A stretch of DNA of 64,000 nucleotides, taken from NCBI RefSeq assembly GCF_963675165.1, contig NC_087388.1, positions 248,001-312,000 on the forward strand, read 5' to 3'. The DNA is from Halichondria panicea (taxonomy: Eukaryota > Porifera > Demospongiae > Suberitida > Halichondriidae). The position numbers and the translations under genes are program-made. Numbering within the stretch: position 1 is the stretch's first letter; each line of letters starts with the position of its first letter. Shown in pieces: positions 36,288-47,824 of the stretch. A model generated the notes under the pieces. The model was not told where the DNA came from and ran no database searches. It worked only from the letters and a program-made list of their open reading frames with translations.

Positions 36288-39200
36288 ATGGAAGAGGCTG
36301 CAGATACTGCTCAAGTGAACTTTGAAATAGTAAGCAGCTTTTGACCTCTGGGTCTGGTAAATTCCTGTGGTAATTTTTTTGCTTGCTGTTGCCACCATAA
36401 TATCTGTACCATTATACCCAGGTTGACTTGTACAGTCTGGACCGTGAGACTGCTCTCATTGACACTCCATATGGAGGGGTATCAGTTACACTCCAGGTTA
36501 ATGGTCTACTATGAATATTGTTTGCAGTGTGTGCATTTATATAGCTAGCTGGCTAAGTTTAGTACACTTTGACCCTGCATGGGTAAGCTAACGAATTGAA
36601 GGGATGTGCACAAAATGATCAGTGCTAACACACACATAAACAGCTGTGAATATAATATCATATTTGTTTGTGTACAGGGTGATAAAGGAGACCCTGCTAT
36701 CCTTACCTATCATGATATCGGACTCAACCGTCAGTCTTGTGATAATACGTCTCTTACATCTATACACAACATGACTCATAATTGTCTCTTACTCAGATTG
36801 TAGCAACTTTGGCACCTTCCTAGGGAGCAAGTCTATGGAGGCCCTGGCTGACAAGTTCTGCTGGTATCACATCAACGCCCCAGGGCAGGTGGGTATGGTA
36901 ATGGAAGCACCCAGTCCTATCTATTCTGTTGTCTATATTCACAGGAATTTGGAGCTGAGAAGTTGCCAGTCGAGTAAGAACCATCTCATAATTATGTGCC
37001 TGCCATCAGTTTTGTTATAATTATGTGTGTTTTTGTCTGTCTGTATACAGCTTTTCCTATCCCACCATGACACAACTGGCGGAGCAAATAGAGTACATTA
37101 TGGACTACTACCAGTTAGTGCACGTCTGTGAGGCTGTGATCCACTTTGTCATGTGGTGTATTTTCTTATTAATTAAGACATAAGTTATGTCTACCCACGG
37201 ACCCTCATTATGCATATATGCACCTGCACAGGCTGGCCCACTTTATCGGCCTGGGGGTAGGAGCTGGAGCCAATGTTCTCGCTAGATATGCTGTGAGTTG
37301 TGTGGTGAATGCTAGTAGTCATGGGAACACACCTAAAGGAGTTCTGGTTTTTAAATAGATGGGAAAATTGTGAGATCACTCAGAGTACAATGATCAGCTG
37401 TTTGTGTCTACTATTCAACACACAGATGCTGAATCCAGAGCGTGTCAGTGGTCTTATCTTAATCAACTTGGAGCCACAAGCCATGTCCTGGACCCACCCA
37501 GCCTGGCTGTCTGGAAAGGTTATATATATGTGATACCACATATCTCCTTCTCAACTGCTTATAACTGTTATCAATCTGTCTGGGTATCCCATTGCCAAAT
37601 TTACTGCATTCCTTAGGTACATACCAGAGCTAATAGTATGCGAGGGGGGGGGGGGGGGGGTGAGATATGTAGTTTTGGGACACAGCATAACTTTTCCCTA
37701 ATTATTGAGTGCTATTATGTTACAGGCTGTCCAGTGGCAGTTGAAAGGACGTGAGATTGGAATTCCTCGACTAGCGGCCATCCATCTCAAACACCACGCT
37801 TTTGGTTCAGTGAGCACCACAATACTAATTACCTGTGTCACTAGACACAATAATTATAATAGCCATAATTATTGTATCTTGTGTAGATAAATCCAGTCAG
37901 TAGCCCATACAATAGTATTGTTTAGAGCTAGGAGGCACTGGAGTAATTTTTAGCTGATGTAATTTGTTGCAGATTTCTGGAGCACTGGATGGAGATTTAG
38001 TGCGATCCTACATGGAAGAGCTTAGTGTTCAGCAGCCCAACAACCTGGCCCTGCTCATGGACTCCTACCACAAGTGAGGCCTGTGACCAAATATTTGGTC
38101 CGGGAGGACTGAATATTGAAATATTTTGTCTCCCCCCCCCCCCCTCCCTGGAACAAATTCGGGTGGACCAAATATTTCCGTGACAGGCCCCCTCTGTCTC
38201 ACATTTTTGGGTGTACCTAATTAGACCACTTGTTTATGTTATTGTGTTATTATGCCTGGAAACAATATCAAGTGGTCTTAGGTTCCCAAGATACTGTATT
38301 CATGGTCCTTTTATTAAATACTTGAGCTTGAACCTTTGTGTACTGTGGTTTTAGGTCCATTAGAGGTAATTGGAGCTGGTTAGAACAGCCTCTAAAATAG
38401 TATATAGCCCATAAACCACACAATCCTTAAATATACATTTACCATTGCTCAGGAGGTTATGTGTTGAATTTGTACACACAGGCGGTCCAGTATAACTGGC
38501 GACTTCATCAAGCTTATGGAGTAAGTCCAAATACATAGTAACATACACATGTACGTAGGGGACTGTTCGCAAATCCTATGCATTTATTATTCGTACACAG
38601 TATTAGATCCCAGAATCCTCAGCCTAGGTACATATAGCATATGCCTAGGCTAGTGGTTACCACAGTGTATCTCTGCCATGCAGGTGTCTCTGTCTGTTAG
38701 GCCTAGGCTAATGGTTACCCCAGTGTATCTCTGCCATGCAGGTGTCCCTGTCTGTTAGGCCTAGGCTAGTGGTTACCCCAGTGTATCTCTGCCATGCAGG
38801 TGTCCCTGTCTGTTAGGCCTAGGCTAATGGTTACCCCAGTGTATCTCTGCCATGCAGGTGTCCCTGTCTGTTAGGCCTAGGCTAATGGTTACCCCAGTGT
38901 ATCTCTGCCATGCAGGTGTCCCTGTCTGTTAGGCCTAGACTAATGGTTACCCCAGTGTATCTCTGCCATGCAGGTGTCCCTGTCTGTTAGGCCTAGGCTA
39001 ATGGTTACCCCAGTGTATCTCTGCCATGCAGGTGTCCCTGTCTGTTAGGCCTAGGCTAATGGTTACCCCAGTGTATCTCTGCCATGCAGGTGTCCCTGTC
39101 TGTTAGGCCTAGGCTAATGGTTACCCCAGTGTATCTCTGCCATGCAGGTGTCCCTGTCTGTTAGGCCTAGGCTAGTGGTTACCCCAGTGTATCTCTGCCA

Positions 39201-41037
39201 TGCAGGTGTCCCTGTCTGTTAGGCCTAGGCTAATGGTTACCCCAGTGTATCTCTGCCATGCAGGTGTCTCTGTCTGTTAGGCCTAGGCTAGTGGTTACCC
39301 CAGTGTATCTCTGCCATGCAGGTGTCCCTGTCTGTTAGGCCTAGGCTAATGGTTATACCCCAGTGTATCTCTGCCATGCAGGTGTCCCTGTCTGTTAGGC
39401 CTAGGCTAGTGGTTACCCCAGTGTATATCTGCCATGCAGGTGTCCCTGTCTGTTAGGCCTAGGCTAGTGGTTACCCCAGTGTATCTCTGCCATGCAGGTG
39501 TCCCTGTCTGTTAGGCCTAGGCTAATGGTTATACCCCAGTGTATATCTGCCATGCAGGTGTCCCTGTCTGTTAGGCCTAGGCTAGTGGTTACCCCAGTGT
39601 ATCTCTGCCATGCAGGTGTCCCTGTCTGTTAGGCCTAGGCTAGTGGTTACCCCAGTGTATCTCTGCCATGCAGGTGTCCCTGTCTGTTAGGCCTAGGCTA
39701 ATGGTTATACCCCAGTGTATATCTGCCATGCAGGTGTCCCTGTCTGTTAGGCCTAGGCTAATGGTTACCCCAGTGTATATCTGCCATGCAGGTGTCCCTG
39801 TCTGTTAGGCCTAGGCTAATGGTTACCCCAGTGTATCTCTGCCATGCAGGTGTCTCTGTCTGTTAGGCCTAGGCTAGTGGTTACCCCAGTGTATCTCTGC
39901 CATGCAGGTGTCCCTGTCTGTTAGGCCTAGGCTAATGGTTATACCCCAGTGTATCTCTGCCATGCAGGTGTCCCTGTCTGTTAGGCCTAGGCTAGTGGTT
40001 ACCCCAGTGTATATCTGCCATGCAGGTGTCCCTGTCTGTTAGGCCTAGGCTAGTGGTTACCCCAGTGTATCTCTGCCATGCAGGTGTCCCTGTCTGTTAG
40101 GCCTAGGCTAATGGTTATACCCCAGTGTATATCTGCCATGCAGGTGTCCCTGTCTGTTAGGCCTAGGCTAGTGGTTACCCCAGTGTATCTCTGCCATGCA
40201 GGTGTCCCTGTCTGTTAGGCCTAGGCTAGTGGTTACCCCAGTGTATCTCTGCCATGCAGGTGTCCCTGTCTGTTAGGCCTAGGCTAATGGTTATACCCCA
40301 GTGTATATCTGCCATGCAGGTGTCCCTGTCTGTTAGGCCTAGGCTAATGGTTACCCCAGTGTATATCTGCCATGCAGGTGTCCCTGTCTGTTAGGCCTAG
40401 GCTAATGGTTACCCCAGTGTATCTCTGCCATGCAGGTGTCCCTGTCTGTTAGGCCTAGGCTAATGGTTACCCCAGTGTATATCTGCCATGCAGGTGTCCC
40501 TGTCTGTTTGTTGTGTCTGGTAGTTTCACACACAAGGAAACGCTGGTCAAGCTCTGCTCACTGCTGCCACAAGGAAAAGCAACTTATCTGGAGGTTATAG
40601 TCGTGTTTACTAATGGTGTTTACAACCACACCGTTTCAATATTGATTCTTCTTACCATATGCCTATAGTCGATTATCGTGTCTAGGGATGCACACTTTCA
40701 GTATCTGTGATCGTATTGTCTGCTCTCATTTTATAGCCTCTACATTACAAGTCTTGTACGTGCGTAATTCTTCGTGTCTCCACTGTATACTAAACATTAA
40801 CTTGAGACTATGTACAAGTCACACACACACACACCCACACCCATACGCCAGATTTCCAACACAAGTGGACTCCTACTAGAGGAGCAACCTGCTCGACTAG
40901 CCATTGCCCTCCAGCTGTTCCTACAAGGCCTTGGGCTAGTCCCTGCCCTCTCCACCCACCACACTTGTCCCTCCCTACACACTAGCATGGTGTTAGAGGG
41001 CATATCCGCCCCGCTATACCCCATAGCAGCCAGCTGA
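36288..41037 (+). CDS. NDRG-family protein (N-myc downstream-regulated)
   Basis: Alpha/beta-hydrolase-fold protein without expected catalysis; roles in stress and differentiation are known from the family. Thirteen exons with consistent phases: 36288-36329, 36422-36496, 36678-36729, 36797-36888, 36945-36973, 37051-37113, 37232-37292, 37426-37518, 37726-37809, 37973-38073, 38482-38520, 40494-40593, 40852-41037. They give 338 aa. Landmarks: IDTPYGGVSVTL, PAILTYHDIGLN, LGVGAGANVLARYA, LNPERVSGLILINLEP and ECPCLFVVSGSFTHKE, the last parallel to the family's LRCPVMLVVGD. The end is shorter than in vertebrates and lacks their Ser/Arg-rich tail. Intron 11 is almost filled by a 58-base minisatellite whose last unit contains the real acceptor of exon 12. 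Confidence 0.92.
38643..40508. repeat. 58/60-base minisatellite, 32 units, each with a 3' splice site
   Basis: Thirty-two units, counted by the word GCCATGCAGG from 38675 to 40485. The unit runs from GGCCTAGGCTA through GGTTACCCCAGTGTAT and CTGCCATGCAG to GTGTCCCTGTCTGTTA. Spacing is 58, or 60 where the variant GGTTATACCCC occurs. From about 39313 to 40311 a 58-58-60 pattern recurs, a higher-order unit of 176. The CTGCCATGCAG/GTGTCCCTGTCTGTT block is the acceptor and first bases of NDRG exon 12, so the array is a multiplied intron-exon border. Confidence 0.97.
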
Positions 41038-41471
41038 GATAGAGGGAGAAACACTGCAACATTGTCACTATATAAACACCGTTATATATGCCGTGGCAGT
41101 TAAACTAAACATGGAACATAGACTATATATATAAGTGTTAGACATTGTTTTGGTGATCTGTACTTCATTAATTATATCAGGAGTGCCTTATGTTTAGTGA
41201 CCTAGGTATTCATGCTATGTCTGTATGGCCACCTATTCACAGGGTGTGTTTTGACTGACTGGCTGACTTCTAATCATTCCCACATAATTAATTTATAATA
41301 AACTGTGAAAGCATTTTATCTACTATTACATCAAGATTGCACAACATTAAATCATTTTCTATATCACTGTACACATGAGTGGTGGGTTCAAACAGGTATG
41401 GTACGTTCTTAGACATAAAACAGGTATGGTTGTTATTGTTAAAAACAAACAAACAATGCATAGTTCAAGAC
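41038..41471. other. Tail-to-tail gap between NDRG and TTC38-a
   Basis: AT-rich 3' UTR sequence of the two convergent genes. No gene or repeat recognised. Confidence 0.5.
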
Positions 41472-44255
41472 TTAGTTCACAATTAGTGACCCTTGCTTTT
41501 CTTTGTAAGACTTCTGAAGCATCTCAAAAACTTTGCCATATTTTGGGTTGTGTGGCTTCTGCGCCTGCACAGAGATGGGTTATGGTACACGTTAGAAGGA
41601 ATGTTTAATAAATTCCTTTAATTAGGGGAGCCTGCATTCAAGTACATGCTTTGAACGATTGTTTTACTAATAAAATATGTAGTACATTATTACAATTGTT
41701 TACCATCATTTCTGCGACTAGTCCGAGAGCCACTGACAAGTTGTTGGCTTTAATGGCTGCCTGGATCATGGTGACATTGAACACTTGTCTCTGAGCCCAG
41801 CTGCCACCAAAACTGAGGAACTCGTAGCGCAGTGGCACCATGATCTGTAGCACCTGTAAGAGGGGGTGGGGTGGGTGTGGCTATATAAGAGTGAGGGTGT
41901 GTGGTTACCTCATCGTATTTCTCTTGTCCAAAAGCCAGCAAGGCATTGCACACTGGAACACCAAGCTGTACGTGAGAGAGCAAGGAAATGGACATACAAC
42001 TGTGGTGGTGATATTCTTCACCTTCTCTGCCAACTTTTGATTGGGCAAATCTTCTGCATCATCAGCAGCATACTTGTGCATAGACTGTAGGGGCCATTAA
42101 TGACGTGACTTAGTATCAGAGAGGCCACCATACACTCACCTTCATCATGCCCTCTGCCAGGGCTAGTCTGGCTGTGGACTCACACACTTTACCTCGGGCC
42201 AAACTGAACATTATGTGAGCATCAAACCTGCAGCAAACACATGTACAGGGCAATAATGGAAGCGGGGACCCAGTGTTAAATAAAACATCCATAACTTTAG
42301 TTCCGTTGATCCAATAACATTGATTTTATGATTTTCTGAAAGCTTAGAGATAGGCCTTGCAGATGATGTGTTTAAAAAAGGCTAGTATATTAGCCCCTCA
42401 CCAAGGGGAGCGATGATTGTGTATGTGTGGAGTCATTCCCTGTGTCACCACCTCCCACCTCTCCTCTCCCACCTCTATGCCCATCACCTCTAGTCGCCAT
42501 AGCAACGACGAGGCATCAAGCAGTCCAAACAGGTTATCTTTATTCGCCTTTGGCTTCAAGTGAGTATCAAACTCCTCCAGCACTTTAGAAACGTCTCCAA
42601 GATCTAGAGAAATGAACACATCACAGAAACTTAGTTTAATAGACATGCTGCATAATCATCACAACTAGGAAAATTGGCAAAAATCCTTAAGTTAAGGCCT
42701 CATTAATTTTATGACCATCAACTAGTGGCATTGTTGATTTACTCCCCCCTGATAATGTAGACCCCCTGCATGCAATTACTAACCGAGGTAGTACAGAGTG
42801 AGATGCCATGTGATGTGACCCTCGTACACGGCACCTGTCCAGTGACTTCGAGTGGATGTCAGAAACTCCACTCCTTCTCTAGGATGGTGGGCCTCTTCCA
42901 TTATGTGGGCTAGAGGGATAATTATCAGCATCTCGAGTATGTGAAAATGGACAATTTGGACACGAAATAAATCACTGATCTAACCACACCATAATTATTG
43001 TAGCACTACCAAACAGCTACTAAATGCATATTTTAGTTTTGAAATTGGATGTTCCCAACCAGAGGAGGTACGACATCCGCGTGTCAAAGGAAACGTTTTA
43101 GACACACATTTCTTAGGTCAAAGTTCGGAATGTGTGTGTTAAAGACATGCGGATGACACGCAGATGTCGTACCTCCGAGGGTTCCCAACACAAGTTATGG
43201 ATAATCCAAAGTTAGCTCCGAAATGAGGCCTGATTCTGAGAAATCATTATAATTATAAGCTGTATACAAACAATGGGAATACAGGTAATCTATGTACGTC
43301 ACTAACCCATAGCATGAGTTGCGAATGGAGTTCTTCTGTCCATTGCCAGAGCTTTCCTGGCCACCTCTTCTGCTTTCCCCCTCTCTCTGCACTCCTCCAG
43401 GGCAAACCCATAGCTACACACACACAGAGAAATAGCAGCTTATTGAACCTGGCCCAAATCTTCAAGTAATAATAGCTTTTGCCAAACTCATAATTTAAGA
43501 TTGATGGTACGTGTTTCTAGAGCTGTAGTTGTTGACTCACAAGGCCAGTATGCAGTTGTAGAGGGGTGTGTCCTCAGTCCAGAAAGGGAGCACTCTTCCC
43601 ACTAAGTCTCGCATCTTCTCAAACTCTGCCAGGACAATGTACGATCCCACCATCACACGAATAGCAAGGCCATCTGTATGCAGTGGTCATGTGTACATTG
43701 ATAGTTGCACAGTACACATGTTACTACCTCTAGGGTAGTCAAAGAGCATGTTAGAGAGCTCTTTAGTGGCATTGTCCAGACTGCCTGAGGCGTAGGCCAG
43801 GGCTGCTCGTACATATCCCCTCTCCCTCTCTGTCAGATCATCCTCCCCCTGGTGATGGTGGTCAGCTGCTGCTGCTCTCTTCACCACCTCCAAGTGAGGG
43901 GACACTGTGTGGGTGTGTGTGTGGGGTGTGGGCAGTAGTGTGTTTATACTAGCCTTTACCGTTTGGATCCGTTGGGGGTCGAAGGTCAAAAAGATTGAAT
44001 ATCACCTGCAAATTACAACAAATACCAGCAGTAAATGCATGCTTCATATAAACTATGGGACCGTCCACACGTACATACCAACATGCAATGAGCCAGCACA
44101 AATGAATCATCTTGTTGCAATGCAGCTTTGAAGTAAGGTAGAGAGCTTTCCCTGACGGCCACGTAGGCTATCAGACCCTTATTGAACCATTCCAAGGCCT
44201 CCTTGCTGGAGCAGGTCACATCTCCACCCGTAGCATCACTGTACACCACCATCAT
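41472..44255 (-). CDS. Tetratricopeptide repeat protein 38-like, copy a
   Basis: TPR-fold protein of the TTC38 family; biochemical function unknown. Minus-strand exons mirror copy b. Exon 1 is 44255-44079 (TCSSKEALEWFNKGLIAYV). VSPHLEVVKRAAAADHHHQG lies near 43880, YGFALEECRERGKAEEVARK near 43400, GVEFLTSTRSHWTG near 42850, and DLGDVSKVLEEFDTHLKPKA near 42590. LGVPVCNALLAFGQEKYDEV lies near 41940, and the final exon 41564-41472 reads AQKPHNPKYGKVFEMLQK. It is arranged head-to-head with copy b. Exons 3, 5 and 7-11 and the introns between the later ones are almost identical to copy b, while exons 1, 2, 4, 6 and 12 differ. Intron 5 holds a MITE (43060-43180) that copy b lacks. Confidence 0.88.
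42278..42395. repeat. Dispersed foldback repeat (R1) in TTC38-a
   Basis: Partial R1 copy with CCATAACTTTAGTTCCGTTG and TTATGATTTTCTGAAAGCTT. It is also present, at the matching intron position, in copy b (46675-46790), so the insertion predates the duplication or was copied by conversion. Confidence 0.7.
43060..43180. mobile_element. 121-base MITE in TTC38-a intron 5
   Basis: Terminal inverted repeats of about 27 bases (CAGAGGAGGTACGACATC at the left, complement of CCTCGGAGGTACGACATC at the right) with a few mismatches. The 9-base direct repeat GTTCCCAAC flanks both ends (43051-43059 and 43181-43189). No coding capacity. The CAGAGGAGG start matches the element at 19464. hAT-like by ends and duplication length, MULE as alternative. 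Confidence 0.85.
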
Positions 44256-44515
44256 AGAGAAAGTAGGTAAACATCATCAAAATTAATAAAGCAACAAAAA
44301 CAGATTGACACCCACGCAGTATACCCAGTGATTGCGTGGGTGGCTCCTGATTTTACCACCATTAGTCTCGCAAGCCACACCCCATAATACAAAAGAAGGG
44401 TCGTGGCTTTGTAATAATTATTTTATACGCTTGGCACTCTGATCCGCTGTACTGTGTACCTGTTTCAGTAGCTACCTACTAACTGCATTGCAAGTGAAGA
44501 ACAGAAGAAGCGATC
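44256..44515. promoter_or_regulatory. Spacer of the TTC38 inverted pair
   Basis: 260 bases between the divergent start codons of TTC38-a and TTC38-b, the centre of the inverted duplication. Both promoters should be here. I see no long palindrome at the centre itself, so the arms are separated by unique sequence. Confidence 0.45.
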
Positions 44516-47500
44516 ATGATAGTTGAGGACCTCACTGGACAGCCTCTGAGATGCTCTAGCAAAGAGGCCTTGGATCACTTCAACCAGGGTCTAACAGAGT
44601 ATGTACTGGCCAGAGAGGATTGTGCTCAACATTTCAAGAAGGCCCTGAAATTGGACCCCACTCTTGTCATACCTCACTCTATGATGGTACACTGATAGCG
44701 TATATTATGGTGTTTATAGATATTAAATTTGTGTTTATAGATATTAAATTATAGGTACACACCGTGTCAACTACCACTTTTTGGACGTTGGCCCTACATA
44801 TCACAATATAAATTTCAATTTCAGACAGTTATGGTATTCGTATTTTGCAGGTGATCTTCTGTCTGTCTGGAATGCAATCTCCTACTGACTCTGTAGGTAA
44901 GACCATCCAGTCTGGTGGTGTAACGCCCACCCCCTTGATGATAGTTCACTGAAGCTAACAGAAATTGAATTTCCCCTCAATATATTAATTACTCTTCCTG
45001 TATGTACAGTATTGTTTGTATTATTTGTATAATTGAACTCCGAACCTTGTACTTTAATTTGCAGGTCAATTATAGGGTTTCTGTTTACACAGGCTATGTT
45101 GTAGCCTTACACTGAACACACACTCTCAATCCCACACCTTGGGGCACTGAGCACACACTCCACACTCCACACACCCACCCACCCACACACACACACACAC
45201 ATAGTGTCCCCTCACTTGGAGGTGGTGAAGAGAGCAGCAGCAGCTGACCACCATCACCAGGGGGAGGAGGATCTGACAGAGAGGGAGAGGGGATACGTAC
45301 GAGCAGCCCTGGCCTACGCCTCAGGCAGTCTGGACAATGCCACTAAAGAGCTCTGTAACATGCTCTTTGAATACCCTAGAGGTAGTAACATGTGTATCCC
45401 CTAGGCCTCTGTTTCTAACACACTGTTTGACATTTATTATGATTTTATTATGATTTTTGTCGAGATGTTACTTGAGTATACAAGAGTGTGTGTCTATAGG
45501 CAAAAACTATTAGCAGTAAATTATTGCAGTACTTGATGCAGTTGCTTCCTCTTGCTAGATGCCCTAGCCCTTCGTGTTGTGGTGGACTCTTACATTGGCC
45601 TGGGAGAGTATGAAAAGATGAGAGATTTGGTCGCTAGAGTTCTGCCATTTTGGACGGAAGACATGCCCCTGTATCACGGTGTGCTGGCATGGTATGTTAA
45701 TGACTACATTGTGAAACCAACCAACTATGTATCGACATACCTTAGAAATGCATCACACACATAACTACAAAGCCACTAATTAATGAGGAAATGATGATCA
45801 CACTTGAGTCATATTGTCCTCTAAAGTCATTTCTACAGCATTAATAGTTTGTATGGTTTGAGTATCCACTTATGTGTAGCTCGTTCAATAAGCTGCTATT
45901 TCTCTCTGTGTGTGTGTAGCTATGGGTTTGCCCTGGAGGAGTGCAGAGAGAGGGGGAAAGCAGAAGAGGTGGCCAGGAAAGCTCTGGCAATGGACAGAAG
46001 AACTCCATTCGCAACTCATGCTATGGGTAATTAAACCCTTCACAAGTACATGAGAAAGGAATTCAGCTGTAACTTAATTGTTGCCATTCCTTTATGTGAA
46101 ATGGACTATTGAACTTGTCACATTAATTGCATTAATTACTGACTCTTAATAATTATACAACTGCACGCAGCTCATATTTTTGAAGAGGCTCATGATCCAA
46201 CTAAAGGGGTGGAGTTTCTCACGGCCACCAGAGCTGATTGGACGGGTGTATTCCAGGGTCACATCAACTGGCATCTACTACTATACTATCTTGGTAAGTT
46301 AGTATAGACTCTACAATAAACTTCCTGTTTGAATATCAACACTGTTGCCAACACAGGATACTGTAGTATCAACATATCAGATCAGTAATTGTAAATCTAG
46401 CGCTTCAGCCCTGTCTATAAACTAGGTTTCTGTGATGTGTTCATTTCTCTAGATCTTGGAGACATTTCTAAATTGCTGGAGGAGTTTGACACTCACTTGA
46501 AGCCAAAGGCGAATAAAGACAACCTGTTTGGACTGCTTGATGCCTCGTCATTGCTATGGCGACTAGAGGTGATGGGCATAGAGGTGGGAGAGGAGAGGTG
46601 GGAGGTGGTGACACAGGGAATGACTCCACACATACACAATCATCGCTCCCCTTGGTGAGGGGCTAATATACTAGCCTTTTTAAACACATCATCTGCAAGG
46701 CCTATCTCTAAGCTTTCAGAAAATCATAAAATCAATGTTATTGGATCAACGAAACTAAAGTTATGGCCGTTCAAATATGTTTTATTTAACACTGGGTCCC
46801 CGCTTCCATTATTGCCCTATACATGTGTTTGCTGCAGGTTTGATACTCACATAATGTTCAGTTTGGCCCGAGGTAAAGTGTGTGAGTCCACAGCCAGACT
46901 AGCCCTGGCAGAGGGCATGATGAAGGTGAGTGTATGGTGGCCTCTCTGATACTAAGTCACGTCATTAATGGCCCCTACAGTCTATGCACAAGTATGCTGT
47001 TGATGATGCAGAAGATTTGCCCAATCAAAAGTTGGCAGAGAAGGTGAAGAATATCACCACCACAGTTGTATGTCCATTTCCTTGCTCTCTCACGTACAGC
47101 TTGGTGTTCCAGTGTGCAATGCCTTGCTGGCTTTTGGACAAGAGAAATACGATGAGGTAACCACACCCCTCACTCTTATATAGCCACACCCACCCCACCC
47201 CCTCTTACAGGTACTACAGATCATGGTGCCACTGCGCTACGAGTTCCTCAGTTTTGGTGGCAGCTGGGCTCAGAGACAAGTGTTCAATGTCACCATGATC
47301 CAAGCAGCCATTAAAGCCAACAACTTGTCAGTGGCTCTCGGACTAGCCGCAGAAATGATGGTAAGCAACTCTGAAAATATCTATTGATTTACTGTAACTG
47401 TATATCTTATTTCATAGGCACAGAAACCAAGCAATCCAAGATACCCTAAACTATTTCAAGAGCTTAAGAGCCTCCAAACACAGCAAAAATCTATCGAATC

Positions 47501-47528
47501 TCCTGCCTCAAAGAAAAGAAAGATATAG
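44516..47528 (+). CDS. Tetratricopeptide repeat protein 38-like, copy b
   Basis: Twelve exons, all phases closing: 44516-44686, 44851-44896, 45205-45381, 45559-45691, 45920-46026, 46171-46293, 46453-46654, 46838-46925, 46981-47043, 47100-47156, 47211-47360, 47418-47528. They give 475 aa (human TTC38 about 469). Landmarks: RCSSKEALDHFNQGLTEYV, DSYIGLGEYEKMRDLVARVL, HAMAHIFEEAHDPTKGVEFL, HINWHLLLYYLDLGD, LGVPVCNALLAFGQEKYDE and RYEFLSFGGSWAQRQVFNV. The C-terminus ends SIESPASKKRKI, a basic tail that copy a lacks. Exon 3 is preceded by a CA-rich tract. NR-B starts 297 bases downstream on the same strand. Confidence 0.92.
46675..46790. repeat. Dispersed foldback repeat (R1) in TTC38-b
   Basis: Inverted counterpart of the copy at 42278-42395, in the intron between exons 7 and 8. 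It contains TAAGCTTTCAGAAAATCATA and AACTAAAGTTATGGCCGTTC. Confidence 0.7.
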
Positions 47529-47824
47529 AAAACGTTTTATTATCAATCTGATTTTAGCAAAACTGTGTTTATAGTAATTTATATGGCATCTTGAGTATGC
47601 AACAAGTGAACAATGAAATACGTGGGTGTATTGCACCTACGTCATAATTATCACATAGTACGTCACAATTATGCATACGTCATATTGCATAAATGATAGT
47701 AGAATGGTCTAGTAAATTCTTTAGTCTCGATTATACGCCGCAAAGAATCGCATAAAAGAGGCGTGTTTGCTCAACATCCATTATTTTTTAATTCTGAAAT
47801 ACGATCGAAGAGAAACTCTGAAAG
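47529..47824. other. Gap between TTC38-b and NR-B
   Basis: 3' UTR of TTC38-b and upstream region of NR-B. It has repeated ACGTCA words (CTACGTCATAATTATC, TACGTCACAATTATG, ATACGTCATATTG) near 47637-47690, which resemble CRE half sites. Function is inference. Confidence 0.4.

Noticed and set aside
36678-36803. Reading NDRG exon 3 straight through to 36803
   Set aside because: The family alignment needs a donor at CTCAACC/GTCAGT and an acceptor at 36796, which together restore GLNHCSNFGT.
38643-40508. Regular array resembling a CRISPR locus
   Set aside because: The units are contiguous and nearly identical with no unique spacers, the host is an animal, and the unit is explained as a duplicated intron-exon border.
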